DNA from: Sorex araneus | Taxonomy: Eukaryota > Chordata > Mammalia > Eulipotyphla > Soricidae | Reading direction: 5' to 3' | DNA: 64,000 bases | NCBI RefSeq assembly: GCF_027595985.1 | Contig: NC_073305.1 | Span: 173,215,209-173,279,208 of the forward strand | In this document: piece after piece, positions 11,340-23,990 of the stretch | How positions within the stretch are numbered: position 1 is the stretch's first letter | Layout: each line of letters opens with the position of its first letter | Notes under the pieces: model-generated | Seen by the model: the letters and a program-made list of their open reading frames with translations, nothing else | The model's database searches: none | What the model was told of the DNA's origin: nothing | Translations under genes and position numbers: made by a program

Positions 11340-12205
11340 AAAACATTTCATGCTTTTCTCTATTGACTTATTTTGCCCTGCACATTTCTCTAGCATTTCT
11401 TCCATTTTACTGTGAGTGGCAAAATGCTAGACTTTTTTTTATAGTTGAACAGTGTTCACATGTTTGTCAATCACCCATCGACAGGCACATTGGGGCTCCC
11501 CTACATTAGTTATAGTGAAAAAGATTGCATTAAATATTGAGCTGAATATAACTTTTGGTTAATTGATGTTTCTTCCTTCTTCAGATAGATATTCAAAAGT
11601 GAAAACGCTGTATGCCAATTCATCATCTGTATATTCTCTTTGGAGAAGAGTTTACCCAGATATTTAGTCTGTTTTTTGATAAAGTTGTTGCTGTTAAGTT
11701 ATTTATATACTTTGGTTCTTAACCTTTTATGTGATGTCTGAGGTGCCAGATCCCCCCCCCAACCCCCATTCAGAAGAATGTCTGTTTATTTGTGGATTTT
11801 ATTATTCTTTGTAAAAGTTTTTGATGAGTATAGTCCCAGGAACTTATGTTTATTTCCAAGGGCAGTAGATTTTGGTTTCTCAAAGGCATCTTTAATGCAA
11901 ATGTCATGTAACATCTCACGCATGTTATTTTCTATGTGCTTAATGATTTCAAGTCTTAATGATTTCAGGTCTCCTGTTGAAGGTTTTCATTCATTTTGCT
12001 TTGATTCTTGTTTATAGGGTGACAGCAGTCCTGTTCTGTTTCTTTGTTCCAACACCTGTTCCTGAGTACACATTGTATCGTCTTAGATCCTTTGTCACAA
12101 GGTCAAGTGAACTGTTAGGTTAAACTATTTTTATTTCTTATTGTTTCTTTATGAAGACCTGTATTGGCATGAATTTTCTTTCTGAATGCCATTAAGTTTT
12201 GGGGG
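11340..12205 (-). mobile_element. Old L1 LINE fragment, antisense
   Basis: This is diverged L1 antisense. Parts resemble ORF2 reverse complement, such as the stretch around 11,450-11,690 and GTCCTGTTCTGTTTCTTTGT at 12,029. The limits are uncertain. Confidence 0.5.
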
Positions 12206-12212
12206 GAATTTA

Positions 12213-12389
12213 TTATTTTTGGTTTGGGGTGCTCAGGGCTTAGGGGTGCTTAGGGGTGCTCAGGGCTAACTCCTGGCTTGTGCTAAGGGATCACTCCTGG
12301 TGGGGCTAAGGATAACATATGGGGTGCCAGGGATCGAACCCAGGCTGGCAGCGTGCAAGGCAAGGACCCTTGTACCATCACTCCAGCCC
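12213..12389 (-). mobile_element. Type A SINE
   Basis: GTGCTCAGGGCTAACTCCTG to CATCACTCCAGCCCC. The left end has a small local triplication of GGGGTGCTCAGGGCT-like units. Confidence 0.85.
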
Positions 12390-13085
12390 CTTGCTTTTAA
12401 AACTAGAAAATATGTTGTCTAACATGAGAATTGCTGTACCACCTTTTAAAATTGTGCTTTCAACCTTTTCCTTTCAGCCTGTATTTGCTTTGAAAACTGT
12501 GTTTTCTATCAGCTGTAAAACAGTTGGATTTTTTTTTTTTAAATTTGTTCTAATACTCTTATGCCTTTTGTTAGGCAAATTTGTACCATTATACTTAAGG
12601 TGATTGTTAAAAATTTATGTATTTGTTGCCCTCTTCTTGTTTGCTTTATGTTATTTGATTTATCATAGTTCTATTCTTATATTTATTAAAGCTTTATTGT
12701 CTCATCAGCTTTATATGTTTCCTGCCATAGATTTTGTTCAACATAGACCTGTGGAGTTCAGGGCTTGTGTAATATTAGATTGGTCTTGCATTTGTTTTGG
12801 TTCATTTGCACGCATCTTTCCATGTGCTCAGACATTGTATGATTTTGGAGTCATACTACCTGGATTCCTTTTGGTTTCCTGATGGATTATTTAATATTTC
12901 TTGTGACGCCACTGTGGTGGCGATGAGCTGTTTTGATTTTTGCTTTTGTTTCTATTTCTTCCTCTTTCTTTTCTTCCGCTACCCATGTAATGTAATTTTG
13001 TTCCTCTTGATGTGGTTCCGTAGGATTCTTACACTCTTTCACATTAAAATGACAGCAACAACAAGAAAATGCAAAACACTTCTTG

Positions 13086-13250
13086 AGGCCAGAGAGGTAG
13101 TCTCCTGGGCAGGGTACTAGCCTTACACTTGGCCTTCTGGGATTCGACCCCTGGCTTCTATTTGGTCCCAGCACTGCCAGGAGTGATCTCTGAGTGTGGA
13201 ATGAGGAATAAGCCCGGAGCACCATCAGGCATGGCAAAATCAAAACAAAC
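13086..13250 (+). mobile_element. Type A SINE, older
   Basis: AGGCCAGAGAGGTAGTCTCC to AGGCATGGCAAAATCAAAAC. The B box is changed to GATTCGACCCC. Confidence 0.75.
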
Positions 13251-14339
13251 AAAAATAAAACAAAACCCACCCCCCCCAAAAAAAAGAAATCCCACTCCCC
13301 CACTTCTCTCTTTGTCACGAAATTCCACTGTTGTACTTTCCAACTCAGCTCTATCAACTGTCTTTCTTATGTTGTGTTTTTCAGTTCATCTACTATTTGT
13401 TTGATTACTTTTAGCATTTTTCTGACCTTCTTGTAAGTCTCATATTCTTTAACCACTGTTTCCTTTCTTTCATTTAACATTGTTTCAGCTCTTGTTTTAA
13501 ACATGTTTTCGAGCAAACTTCTCAGTTTTGTTATTCATAAGCTTTACCCTTATCAGGCCAGGACTTCTGTTTTGTTCAATGACTGGTGACGAATGCCTCA
13601 ACTTCCTCATTTGGTTGAATCGTGCATGTTAACAACTCTGTTGAGTGAGCAACTGGCTTTCTTTAACTGGTTGTGTAGACTTTAGGGTACTTGTAATCTG
13701 GCAGGATATAGTAGCCTTCAAGAACTGCTGTGTGGCAGGATATAATTCTAGGATATTTACCAGGGTGGTGCTGTACATGCTGAATTACAGCCCGACAGTT
13801 CTGCATCTATTTAGATAATAGGAGGCCAAGTGTCCACACTGGGTAGAAATAGAAGCAACAGAGAGATTAATGTTCAAGGGAACATTGAATTCAGCAGCAC
13901 TAGAAAAAGATCATCCAGTAACCTCTGTTCTCCAATTCTACCTTCCGTAAGGTGAAGGGTCACAGGAAGTAACCCCGAACTGTACCTCGGGCAATTCCCT
14001 CTCCCCTGGATATTTCAGAGCTCCCTGCAGGGGCAACATCTCCCATTTAAGGAAAACTTAGCATCTGAGTTGAAGGGCTAAATCCTGCACCATCCATCTC
14101 GGGCCGTTTCTGCAGTCCTGGCTTTCCCAGCCCCTTCAGTTTAGCATTTCTCCCTCCATTTGCTCCTTCCCATGAGTTACTCCCAGGAGTTCAGAAAGGA
14201 GCTGAGTGATCTAGCACTAGGCTGAGACTTTAGCTGACCCTCACTGTGAGGGTGACTCTCAAATTGGTACCTTCAGCATGAATTTACAAGCCTGACTCAC
14301 TGAATTTAATTCAGGTACTCTGGCTAGAGGTGATTTTTT

Positions 14340-14543
14340 ATTTATTTTTATAATTATTTATTTATTTATTTTTGCTTTTTTTTTTGGGTCATACCTGGCA
14401 TGCACAAGGATTACTCCTGGCTCTGCACTCAGGAATTACCCCTGGTGGTGCTCAGGGGACCATATGGGATGCTGGGAATCGAACCCGGGTCGGCCGTGTG
14501 CAAAGCAAACGCCCTACCCGCTGTGCTATCATCACTCCAGCCC
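14340..14543 (-). mobile_element. Type A SINE, with TSD
   Basis: A perfect 16-bp duplication, CTAGAGGTGATTTTTT, lies at 14,324-14,339 and 14,544-14,559. The tail is a long TTTA-rich run. Confidence 0.94.
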
Positions 14544-15342
14544 CTAGAGGTGATTTTTTTAGGATGGCACCTGTTCTATCTCCAGGTATGGCTAGAACAG
14601 GTGTTTGCAGAATCCATGATGAGATGAAGGCAAAGCTTTGGATGTGCAGATCACAGATGGCGTTGATTCAATTTCCAGCAAGCTCTGAGTTTGCAAACTC
14701 CGGGCTGGAACATCAGTTGCACTCAGGCACACCTTGGGATCAGAGGCTAAATTGCCAGTGTGAACAAGGGCTGTAGAGTCTATCTGGAGTGCTCAAGCAT
14801 TTTCAATTTTGTGTCTGAACTTCTTGGCTGTTGTTGGCTGTCTGGTCTATCAGTGCTGGTATCTAATCTAATTTCTTCCCCTGAACTTAATTTTGGGTTT
14901 CAGTTTCCAAAAGTCCCACTGTTCTCCAGAGGAAAGAATTTTTGTTTTGCACCTGGTCACTCTCTAGATTCATAGCCTGTCTTCCTCTTCCAAACCGTGG
15001 TGCCCTGGGGCACACCACATGATCTTGTTGACAGTTATTCCTCACTGTCCTATTCTCTCCTCACCTTTCCCTCACAAAGTGCAGCTTCTCCAGATACCGG
15101 TCTTTCTTCAGGGCCTATGAGTGGATTCTTCGAGTTCTGAATACCTACTTAGTCAACTCCTTCCTCACCTGAAAGATTCCATATAGAATTTCTGTTCACA
15201 GATTCCTTAGTATTTATACTTTTTATTTTCATAAACTTCAACACTCATTGCCATGTCTGTGTTTCTCCAATTCTGTCCTCTCTCACAGGCTTCCAGCTTT
15301 GTGGAAGTGCATGCGTTTGTTTTATTAAATTGAATTTCACTG

Positions 15343-15344
<2 letters not shown>

Positions 15345-15407
<63 letters not shown>
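15345..15407 (+). repeat. (TC)n microsatellite
   Basis: Pure TC for about 62 bases, followed by CGCGCGTGCGC, an unusual CG-rich patch. Confidence 0.95.
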
Positions 15408-15415
<8 letters not shown>

Positions 15416-16627
15416 CTCGCGCGCGTGCGCTCTGGAAATCTATTCCAAGACCTTGCATATACAAGCATGTGCTTTACCACCGAGCTACATACCTCCCTGA
15501 AATCTGAAATATAATATTACACTCATATGTAATATTACACATGAAGTGATAGCAATAGTATTCTGCTACCTCATAGCAAGCTAGATGAGATTGCTTCAGC
15601 ATCTTTTCATGGTTTCAGTTCTTGTAAGTTCAAGTCCTCCAAGGTCCTCCAGATGAACCCCTCTTTCACTTTTTGGAGTTTCCTCTCCTTGTTCTCTATA
15701 CTAGCACAGCTCACCACTCTGTACTTAGCTCAGTGCTTCAGGACAGTTCCTATCTCAAGGAATAACTTGGAGTGAGTTTCCTCTGCAACCTCTTTCTTTC
15801 AAGGTTTCCATGTGTGTTTTTCTCTTAACTCCTCTAGGTCTTTTTCTAAATGCATTTGTTTTCTCCCAGTATACTTTTCCTTGTTTTCTTTCTTTTTTAT
15901 TTTTCTTAGTTAACATATTTTATATCTGTGTCTTCCTAATAAATATATAGGTTCCATGAAGGAATACATTTTCATTTTTTCTATTTTATTCACTATTAAG
16001 TGAACTACCTAGAATGATTTCTGGGTTATATATAGTAGAAATTCAAATGTGTTTGCTTACCTTGGTGGACCTCAAGTTTTGAGTTGGTTCTCGCCCATGA
16101 CAGCAACATTGTGTAATGAATAGATGACAACAAGTACAATATGTTATATTCTGTCAATATTATATCAGGATCAAGTCGCAAAGGAACTTTTGACTCCACT
16201 AAACAAAATGATTCAAAGACTTAGTTAATGATCATTATAATAAATCTTTGTTAAAGGTTCCTATGAGAATCCTTGACTTTAATGGTTTCATATATTGGAA
16301 GAGAAGAGATTAATTACAATAAAGAAATTGATCAAGACACATTGCCATAAACAGTTTGTGACTCGATCCAGGGCACTGGCATCACATGCTAGAGATAAGG
16401 TCCTGCATTAACAGATAACAGTGGCACCGCTCTTATTGAGATGTCCCATTTATTTCTGAAATGAAGTTATTTTAATATATTCTTTAACATAAACTATCCG
16501 AGTTGAGACTATATTAATAAATTTTATTTAAGTTTTAAAAAATAGATGCATAAGACAAATAAATTTATAAAATCTAGGTATTGCTAGAAATAATTATCAT
16601 GTGTAAAATCACATGTTTTTTTTTAAG

Positions 16628-16829
16628 GTGTTATGTGGTGGGTGTGAAGTCTACTGCAAACCAGGCCTAGCTTCTGTGGTTTTTTGAGGGGTGAAAAGGT
16701 TATTCACTGGTTGTCTGGGAACCACTCAGGAGGTTATGCAGTGCCAGGGGTCAAACTGGGAGTTCCACACATGCCAGACATGTGTTTTAGCCAAGTAAGC
16801 TCTCTCTCCCCCTTTCTCTCTCCAGCCCC
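16628..16829 (-). mobile_element. Old SINE, probably type A
   Basis: GTTATGCAGTGCCAGGGGTC to TCTCTCCAGCCCC, strongly diverged. Confidence 0.6.
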
Positions 16830-17029
16830 ATTCCTTTCTTTAATTTTACTTGAAGACTAACTATCGATACCAGGGAAATCAGAAAGAAAAGACAAGGTAG
16901 AACCTTGGGGCTAGGGATCAAAGTCCAGAAAGGGCCCTATGTAATTGCCACTTGAGATACACTGGGCATATTTAGAGCAAGTCTGTGTACGGCATTTTAC
17001 CATACTGTATTGAATACACAGATAGGTAA

Positions 17030-17140
17030 AGCTTTAAATTTTTTTAAATTTATGATTCACTAAAACAGTGAATCACAAGGTTGCAAAGATATTTACAATA
17101 TAATTGTAATTACATGGCAATTACAAAATTACCATGCTTT
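17030..17140 (-). mobile_element. Possible old L1 3' end, antisense
   Basis: AT-rich sequence with ACAGTGAATCACAAGGTTGC and a preceding TTTAAATTT run resembles the other old L1 3' ends at 18,045 and 31,895. It is short and diverged. Confidence 0.35.
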
Positions 17141-18044
17141 GTGGTAACATACCCAATAAATAAAACCAACTCTACCATTGTTCTGGGTACAGGAATAAGA
17201 AATAAAGTTTTTCAGAGACTTGAACATGACTGTCCCATAGAATCTCATTCTTCTAGAGGTGTCACATGTAACATAGCACTGTTATTCTATTAATATATTC
17301 CATAAATTAGTTCCAACCTAGTAAGGGGAGGGGGCTAGCACATAAGCACTCAACATTTGCTTATTAAATGAGCTCAAATTCTGCTTAGCAGGCTTGGTCT
17401 TTATTCCTTCTGAATTTGGTGCACAATTCTCTTTATCTTTTTCACCTATGTTCTGTTGGCAAAATTAAAAATACTGAGGTGTCCAATTGAGAGAGCGGAA
17501 TCACTTACATCTAACCATTACCAAATCTGTAGGAAAACATAATTTTGATTCACTAAGAATCCTATCCCTATACTTTTTCAATTTTTATATTAAGTTCAAA
17601 TACTTATATTTTATCTTTTAGTTAAATTTCAGCCAGAATTTAACTTCTTTCCAGGGGTTACTTTTGGCACCAGTATTTTGGTGACATTGGCTATATAAAT
17701 TCTCATTCTTATACTTAGTTCTCAGTATGATCTGAAAGATAATTCAGGGATTAAAGCACTTTCCCAATCTCCTGGAAGATCCCTCTGAGCACTGAATCAG
17801 GAGTAAGCTTTCAGAACCATTGAGTATGACCTCAAAATAAAACAAAGCAATGACAACAAAAAAAGTGTAGTGAAAATTACTCTCTCCTTTAACTTCTGTA
17901 ACAACACTCTCCTTTCCGCTTTCACTGATTTATTTGGTTATTTTCCTCTAGCCCCAAACTTCCATGATTTTACAAGATCTTTTCTGGGTGGTGATTGGAT
18001 GGTGTTAGTGGGTTTGACATTTGTGTATGAATGCACAGGCAGAT

Positions 18045-18274
18045 AAAACTTTAAATTTTTTCAAATTTATGTTTTATTGAAACAGTAAATTACAAAGTTA
18101 CAAATATGTTTACAATTTAATTACAAATAACTTTGTAATTTAATTACAAAGTTACACAGATATTTATTTGAGATCAAATTTCAAGTTACAATATTTCAAC
18201 ACCAATCCCTTCATCAGTGACCACTAGCCAAATAAAGCCTTTATCCAGTGTTATAGTAGGGGCAGATTAAGACC

Positions 18275-18324
<50 letters not shown>

Positions 18325-18480
18325 GGGGTGGTGTTTGTTTCACTCATCTGTTGGGCATTTCCGTTGTTTCCAGATTTAGAGATTATAAATAGTGCTGCAG
18401 TGAACATAGGTATGTATATATTTTTGAATTTATGTTTCTGTTGTGTTCTTGATACCAAGGAGTGAAGCTGATTGATCATA
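18045..18480 (-). mobile_element. Old L1 LINE 3' part, antisense, containing a (TG)n run
   Basis: L1 3' UTR-like sequence (ACAGTAAATTACAAAGTTAC, CAACACCAATCCCTTCATCA) is followed after a (TG)n run by ORF2 antisense (ATAAATAGTGCTGCAGTGAA). It is old, with many indels. Confidence 0.7.
18277..18321 (+). repeat. (TG)n microsatellite
   Basis: About 22 TG units inside an old antisense L1 piece. Confidence 0.95.
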
Positions 18481-18489
18481 TGGAAGTTC

Positions 18490-18668
18490 CTTTTTGAAGG
18501 TGGGGTGGGATGTTTGAGCAACACCCAAATGGTGTTGGCTTGTAGCTAACCCAGGTTTGATCGCTGTCACTCCATATGGTCCCCTGAGCTCACCCAGAGT
18601 AACTCCTGAGCACAGAGATAGTAGTAACACCTGAGCATCACCAAGTATGGCCTAAAACTTAAAAAAAA
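18490..18668 (+). mobile_element. Old type A SINE
   Basis: CACTCCATATGGTCCCCTGA and CATCACCAAGTATGGCC, then poly-A. It sits between oppositely oriented L1 pieces. Confidence 0.75.
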
Positions 18669-18669
18669 A

Positions 18670-18902
18670 GTTCATAGTCGCTGGTTATCACAGAAATGTA
18701 AATCACAATAACACTGATATAGCCTCACATTAGTGAGAATGAACTTGATCAATGCAGTATCAAAAAGGGAAGAGAGCTGCTAGAGGAGATATAGAAATCA
18801 GGAACTCTCTCTCGCTATTGGTGGGACTGTAAACAGGGTCAGTCTCTATGGAAAAAAAAAAACATGGATACCTCTTAAAATAAGAAAAATAGAACTTTCC
18901 TA
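18670..18902 (+). mobile_element. Old L1 ORF2 fragment, sense
   Basis: CAGAAATGTAAATCACAATA and TATTGGTGGGACTGTAAAC correspond to the ORF2 C-terminal region in sense orientation. It is broken by indels and bounded on both sides by SINEs. Confidence 0.7.
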
Positions 18903-18906
18903 TAAT

Positions 18907-19070
18907 TGGGGTCATAGCAATAGTACAGCAGGTAGGGCACTTGCCATGCCTGCAGCTAAAATGGGTTTGATCTCTGGCAACCCAGATGGTCTCCTAAACA
19001 CCAAGAGTGATCCCTGAGCTCAGAGCCAGGCATAAGCCCTGAGCATTGCTCAGTGTTGCACAAATGCCCC
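18907..19070 (+). mobile_element. Old type A SINE
   Basis: GGGGTCATAGCAATAGTACA head, GGGTTTGATCTCTGGCA, and CATAAGCCCTGAGCATTGC. Confidence 0.8.
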
Positions 19071-19376
19071 TCCCCTCCCCCTCAATAGACAAAGAACCTC
19101 TAGATGATCAAGAAACTGCCCTGAGCATTCCTGGGAGATTAAGGTCTTTAAACTACGTATAAAAGGGAAACATAGCTTTTGCTAATTATCTTCAGGCTAT
19201 TTAGGCTGGATTAAGAATAATAGTAGCAAGGAATGGGATGTTGGTTTTCAATAATGGGTGCATACTTGACTCTGAATAAAATTTACAAACATTGAAAAAC
19301 ACTTAAAAGGGGCAGGTGGTAAGAGCAGATCTGTGAGGTAGTAGTAGTTAAAGTCTGCAAAAATACACATCACTAG

Positions 19377-19545
19377 AACTGGAGTGATAGTGTAGCTGGT
19401 AGGGCACTTGTCTTGGCTGACCTGGGTTTGATCTCCCCTCCCAGAATCTCATATGATCCTCTGAGCACTGCCAAAGGTGATTCCTGAATGCAGAGCCAGG
19501 AGTAAGCCCTGAGCACCATCAGAGGTGGCCTTCAAAAAACTACCA
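19377..19545 (+). mobile_element. Old type A SINE
   Basis: ACTGGAGTGATAGTGTAGCT head, CTGGGTTTGATCTCC, and GAGCCAGGAGTAAGCCCTGA. Confidence 0.82.
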
Positions 19546-19730
19546 GTTGAATGAAGATCTGAAATTTTGCCATTCTTTTCTTTATGCACATTATTTGTAA
19601 TCTAAAAATTTAAAACATTGTTGGGGATATAAACATTTAAAACATTTAAGATAGTCAAAACTAGAGCATGTTGCTTTATCTTTTTGTTTTATTAACATAT
19701 GTATTTTATTTTATTAAAATATTTATTTAG

Positions 19731-19900
19731 GGGCCAGAGAGATAGCACATCAGGTAGGGTGCTTGCCTAGCATGAGCCTGATCTGCTTTGATCTCTGGCA
19801 TCCCATATGGTTCACCTGACCCTGCCAGGAGTGATTCCTGAGTACAGAGCTAGGAGTAAGCCCTGCTCACCACCAGATGTGGCCCAGAATTAAAAAAAAA
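19731..19900 (+). mobile_element. Type A SINE
   Basis: GGGGCCAGAGAGATAGCACA head, CATCCCATATGGTTC, then GTGGCCCAGAATT and poly-A. Confidence 0.85.
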
Positions 19901-20559
19901 TTTGCCCATAAACTTTTATGGGTATTTAATTTTTTATTTGTACGCTTTATGGATCCCTTTAACTCACTGTTTTGTGAATACATGTATGAAGAAAATGAAA
20001 ATTCAACTTTTATTCTCAAACAGACAAATTTAATTAGAATGACAAAGTGAATGGGTAAAGCAAGTATTTTTATAAGTACAGAAGAAGTAGAAAATCTACT
20101 TCCTACTTAGAAAATTAATGATAACTTCATGGAACAGCAGGCCTGATATATGGACATAATTGGGGGTAGGAAAAAGAGCATGGGGAATAAAGGATGAATG
20201 GAAATAGTATATTAGTATTAGGGTGATATAATCTTCATTTTGTTCTGAATTTATTTATTATAGATTTGATATTCATTTTGTTTTCAGCTTCTTAAGGTGG
20301 AAATTGAATATTTTCTTTTGAGACTTTGTCTTTTTAGATATACATGTTTAATGTTATGAACGTTTATTATTTTACTTCTCTAGTGGTATATTATGTGATC
20401 AAGTATGTTTTAATTATTTAATTTTTTTTCTTATAATAGTTTTGCAAGTTAGGTAATGTACCTCTCAATTTCTTATTCCTTGGTGTGAATTTGGCTATGT
20501 AGGGTGTTTTATGATTCTATACAAACTTTGTTAGCGACTGTACTAGGCCCTTAAGAATG

Positions 20560-21800
20560 TCCTCTGAATGTAGATGGGGTTGTGTTGACTCTATATGATA
20601 GTTTAGCTAGAATAGTTATTTTGAAAATATTGATTTTTCCAATTCATAATGTATTTTTCTACTTCATCAGGTGACTTACAGTTTTCAAGATCTCTCACAT
20701 CTTTTGTTAAGTTGATTCTTAGGTCCTTGATGCTTTTGAACACTATTTTGAATGCAGTGGACTCTGATCTCTTTCTCTGGTTAATTATTTGTATATAGGA
20801 ATGCACAGATTTTTGTGTGTTGACTTTGCAGTCAGCTATTTTGCTGTTATGGTTTATGTTTATAAGAGTTTTCTAGTACATTCCTTAGGGTCTTCTCTGT
20901 GTATTATGTCATCTGCAAGTAGTGATAGTTTGACTTTTTCTTTTGCAAATTGGATCCCTTTGAATTCCTTTCTTTTTTTAAAAAAATTTTCCTCATGTTG
21001 TTGTTAGAACTTTTAATGCCATATTGAATAAAAGTAGAAACAGTGGACAGCCTTTTATTGTGCCTAATCTCAGAGGGAATGTTTTCAGTTTTTCACACTT
21101 AAGATGCTGTTGGAGCAAGAGTGATAGTACAGTGGGTAGGGTGTTTGGCTTGCATTTGGCTAACCTAGATTCAGTCTCTAGAATTGCATATTATCTCCTG
21201 AGCACCAACAGAAGTGATTACTGAGTGCAGAGCAGGAGTAACCCTGAGTACTGCAGGTGTGTCCCCCACTCCAACAAACAAACAAAGCAGGTTTATTGTA
21301 GATGTTCATTACTATCTTCAGGAAGGCTGTTTACAACCGTATTTTGTAGAGTTTGCTTTTTATCACCCTTGTGAGTAGATGTTGGATCTTGTTGAAATCT
21401 TTCTCTGTATCAATTGATGCAAGAGTGCCAATACACTTTTTTGTCTTTTCTTTTATTGATGTAGTATATTATTGAATAGACTTGCATGTGTCAAACTATC
21501 CTTGCATGCTCATGATGGATCTCACTTGATAGTGGTATATGATTTTTTATATGCTATTGGATTCAGTTAGCTAAGATTTTTTGAGTTTTTGTGTGTGTGG
21601 TTTTCATCAGGGAAATTGTTCTGAAATTTTTTTTTCTAGAAGTGTCTCTATCTGCTTTGGGTATTGGTATAACTTTGACTTTATAGAAGCTGATATGAAG
21701 GATTCCTCCTTCTTCAATATCTTGAAAGAGGTTAAGAAGTACAGGTAGTAAGTATTCTTGGAAGGTCTGATAGAACTCACCAGTCAACTATACTATAAAA
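20560..21800 (-). mobile_element. Old L1 reverse-transcriptase region, antisense, split by a SINE
   Basis: The sequence matches the antisense of the L1 ORF2 RT region: TCATCTGCAAGTAGTGATAG, GAATAAAAGTAGAAACAGTG and the 21,563-21,787 block. A type A SINE (21,110-21,285) interrupts it. Confidence 0.75.
21110..21285 (+). mobile_element. Type A SINE nested in an antisense L1
   Basis: GAGCAAGAGTGATAGTACAG head to CTGCAGGTGTGTCCCCCAC, with a (CAAA)n tail. Confidence 0.82.
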
Positions 21801-22067
21801 CTATGGAACTCAAAACAACATGGTACTAAAATAAGGATAGACTTTCTGAACGATGGGTTAAACGTGAAGTGCTGTAATTTACAATACTGTTAATGTTAGT
21901 TTTGTGCATCCTAACATCAACCTACCCATCATAAGAGAGCCCAAATTCTTCCATTAGTTTCCTCCCTCGATCCCCATTGCTATTCTAGACTTCATTTTTT
22001 GAGACAAATCTCCTATTACTTTGATTTTGGCCTTTTGATGCTACCTAACTATGCATATTTATATCAC

Positions 22068-22318
22068 TCTGTATCACAGTAGCACTGTTATCCCGTTGCT
22101 CATCAATTTGCCCAAGTGGGCACCAGTAATGTCTCCATTATGAGACTTGTTACTGTTTTTGGCATATTGAATACACCACAGGTAGCTTGACAGGCTCTGC
22201 AGTGCAGGCAGGATACTCTCTGTAGTTTGCCAGGCTCTCTGAGAGGGATGGAGGAATTGAACTTGGGTCGGCCACCTGCAAGGCAAACACCCTACCCTCT
22301 GTGCTATCACTCCAGCCC
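22068..22318 (-). mobile_element. Type B SINE, with TSD, nested in L1
   Basis: TTATATCAC flanks at 22,059-22,067 and 22,319-22,327. The RTE-like end reads ATCCCGTTGCTCATCAATTT on the + strand. Confidence 0.92.
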
Positions 22319-22570
22319 TTATATCACACATAATAGAAAAATGATTTTGCATGTTTCCATTTCCTTCTGACTGAATTCTAGTCCCCTCATATAATGGCAA
22401 ATTGCATGACTTCATCTTTTCTTACTTCTGAATAGTACTCATTGTGTAAATTTACCTTAATTTCTTGATCCATTAATTTTTAGTTGGGCATTTGGGTGGT
22501 TTCCATATCTTGGCTGTGGTTATAAGCATTGTAGTGAAGATAGGTGTGCACATATTCTTGATTGTATGTT

Positions 22571-22720
22571 GTGTTCCACACCCAGCTTGCTCAGGGCTTA
22601 CACTTGACTCTACTTTCAGTGATTACTTCTGGTAGGTCTCGGTGGACCATATGAGTTGCTGGGAATTGAACCTGAGTCAACTGCAAGCATCCTGCTACTA
22701 TACTACGTTTCTGGTCCTCA
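22571..22720 (-). mobile_element. Old type A SINE nested in L1
   Basis: CACACCCAGCTTGCTCAGGG to TTTCTGGTCCTCA, degraded. Confidence 0.7.
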
Positions 22721-23457
22721 TTTTGAATTAATATTTTTGTGTTTGGGGGGTAGATGCCAACAAGTGGTGCTTCTGGGTTGTATGGAGTTCTATTCTTGCC
22801 TTTTCAAGAGATCTTCATGTTGCTTTCCATAGTGGTTGAAGGAAATGATGTGACCACCGACTGTGAATGAGGTCTTTTCATTTCACCAAGTCTCTGCAAA
22901 CATGAGTTATTTTCAGACTTTTTTGATATATATACCATTCTCCCTAGTGTGAGATGATATGTTTATATTGTTTTGAGTTGTGTTTTCCTAATTGGTGATA
23001 AAGAACACTTACACACTCCTACTAGCTATCTATCTGTATGTCTTTTACAGGAAAGTGCATGTTCATTTTCTTTCCCCATATTTGGATGTATTGTTTTTTT
23101 CTGTTGACATTGTGCATGCATATGAATCTTGGATCACGAATCATGAATCATGGAAATCCCGTTAACCACTGATTTCTCTGGTAGGCTCAGTAACCTTTCA
23201 TTTCGTCCTTTCCCTGAGATCTTAGAAGTTTATCTCAACTGGGCCCTCCCAAGAATGTCACATTGGGGGCTCTTTCAGGGTCAGGGGAATGAGATTCAGC
23301 TTGTTACTGGATTTAGCATATGAATACACCATGGGAAGCTTGCAAGACTGTCCCATGTGGGCAGGAAACTCTCAGAAGATTGCCAGTTTTTCACAGAGGG
23401 AGAAACAGGCTACATGATACAAGCTTCTGAGGGCTTGCTTTTAAGTCTCTCTTTGGA

Positions 23458-23659
23458 TGTTGGCCGTTAATGGGATTATACACACCTGGGATCCTCTGCC
23501 GGTCCCTTTATGCATGAGGTCTGTCCAAACGTGTGGAGAGGTGCCTCAAGTATGGCTGTAGCTAGGTTCTGGTGGTCTTTGGCGGCCGGGAGCTCTGCTC
23601 AGGGTGGGGAGGGAAACTGGAGCCAATCCCCTCCGAGGTGCCCTGGGGAAGACAGCCAG
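23458..23659 (+). repeat. Inverted repeat, left arm
   Basis: It reads ATGTTGGCCGTTAATGGG to GACAGCCAG and is the reverse complement of 23,788-23,990 with scattered mismatches. The arms are about 200 bp with about 130 bp between. Confidence 0.85.
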
Positions 23660-23787
23660 GTGTGCGGGCAAGAGACTCTCTGCATCACTCTCTTCTGAGA
23701 GCTTGCTTTTAAGTCTCTCTCTGGATGTTGGCCGTTGATGGGATTACACACACCTAGGTTCCTCTGCTGGTACCTTCATAAGAGTCT

Positions 23788-23990
23788 CTGGCTGTCTTCC
23801 CCGGGGCCTCTTGGAGGGGATGGGCTCCAGCTTCCCTCCCCACCCCGAGCAGAGCTCCCAGCAGCCGAAGAACACTGGAACCATGCTACAACCATGCTCG
23901 GGGCACCTCTCCACACGTTCGGACAGGCCTCATGCATGAAGGTACAGGCAGAGGAACCCAGGTGTGTGTAATCCCATCAAAGGCCAACAT
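23788..23990 (-). repeat. Inverted repeat, right arm
   Basis: It reads CTGGCTGTCTTCCCC to CCCATCAAAGGCCAACAT and pairs with 23,458-23,659. Matching motifs include GGGAGCTCTGCTC and CACGTTC with their complements. Confidence 0.85.

Noticed and set aside
23458-23990. CRISPR-like or attachment-site repeat
   Set aside because: The organism is a mammal and the repeats are two long inverted arms inside a retroposon-like insertion.
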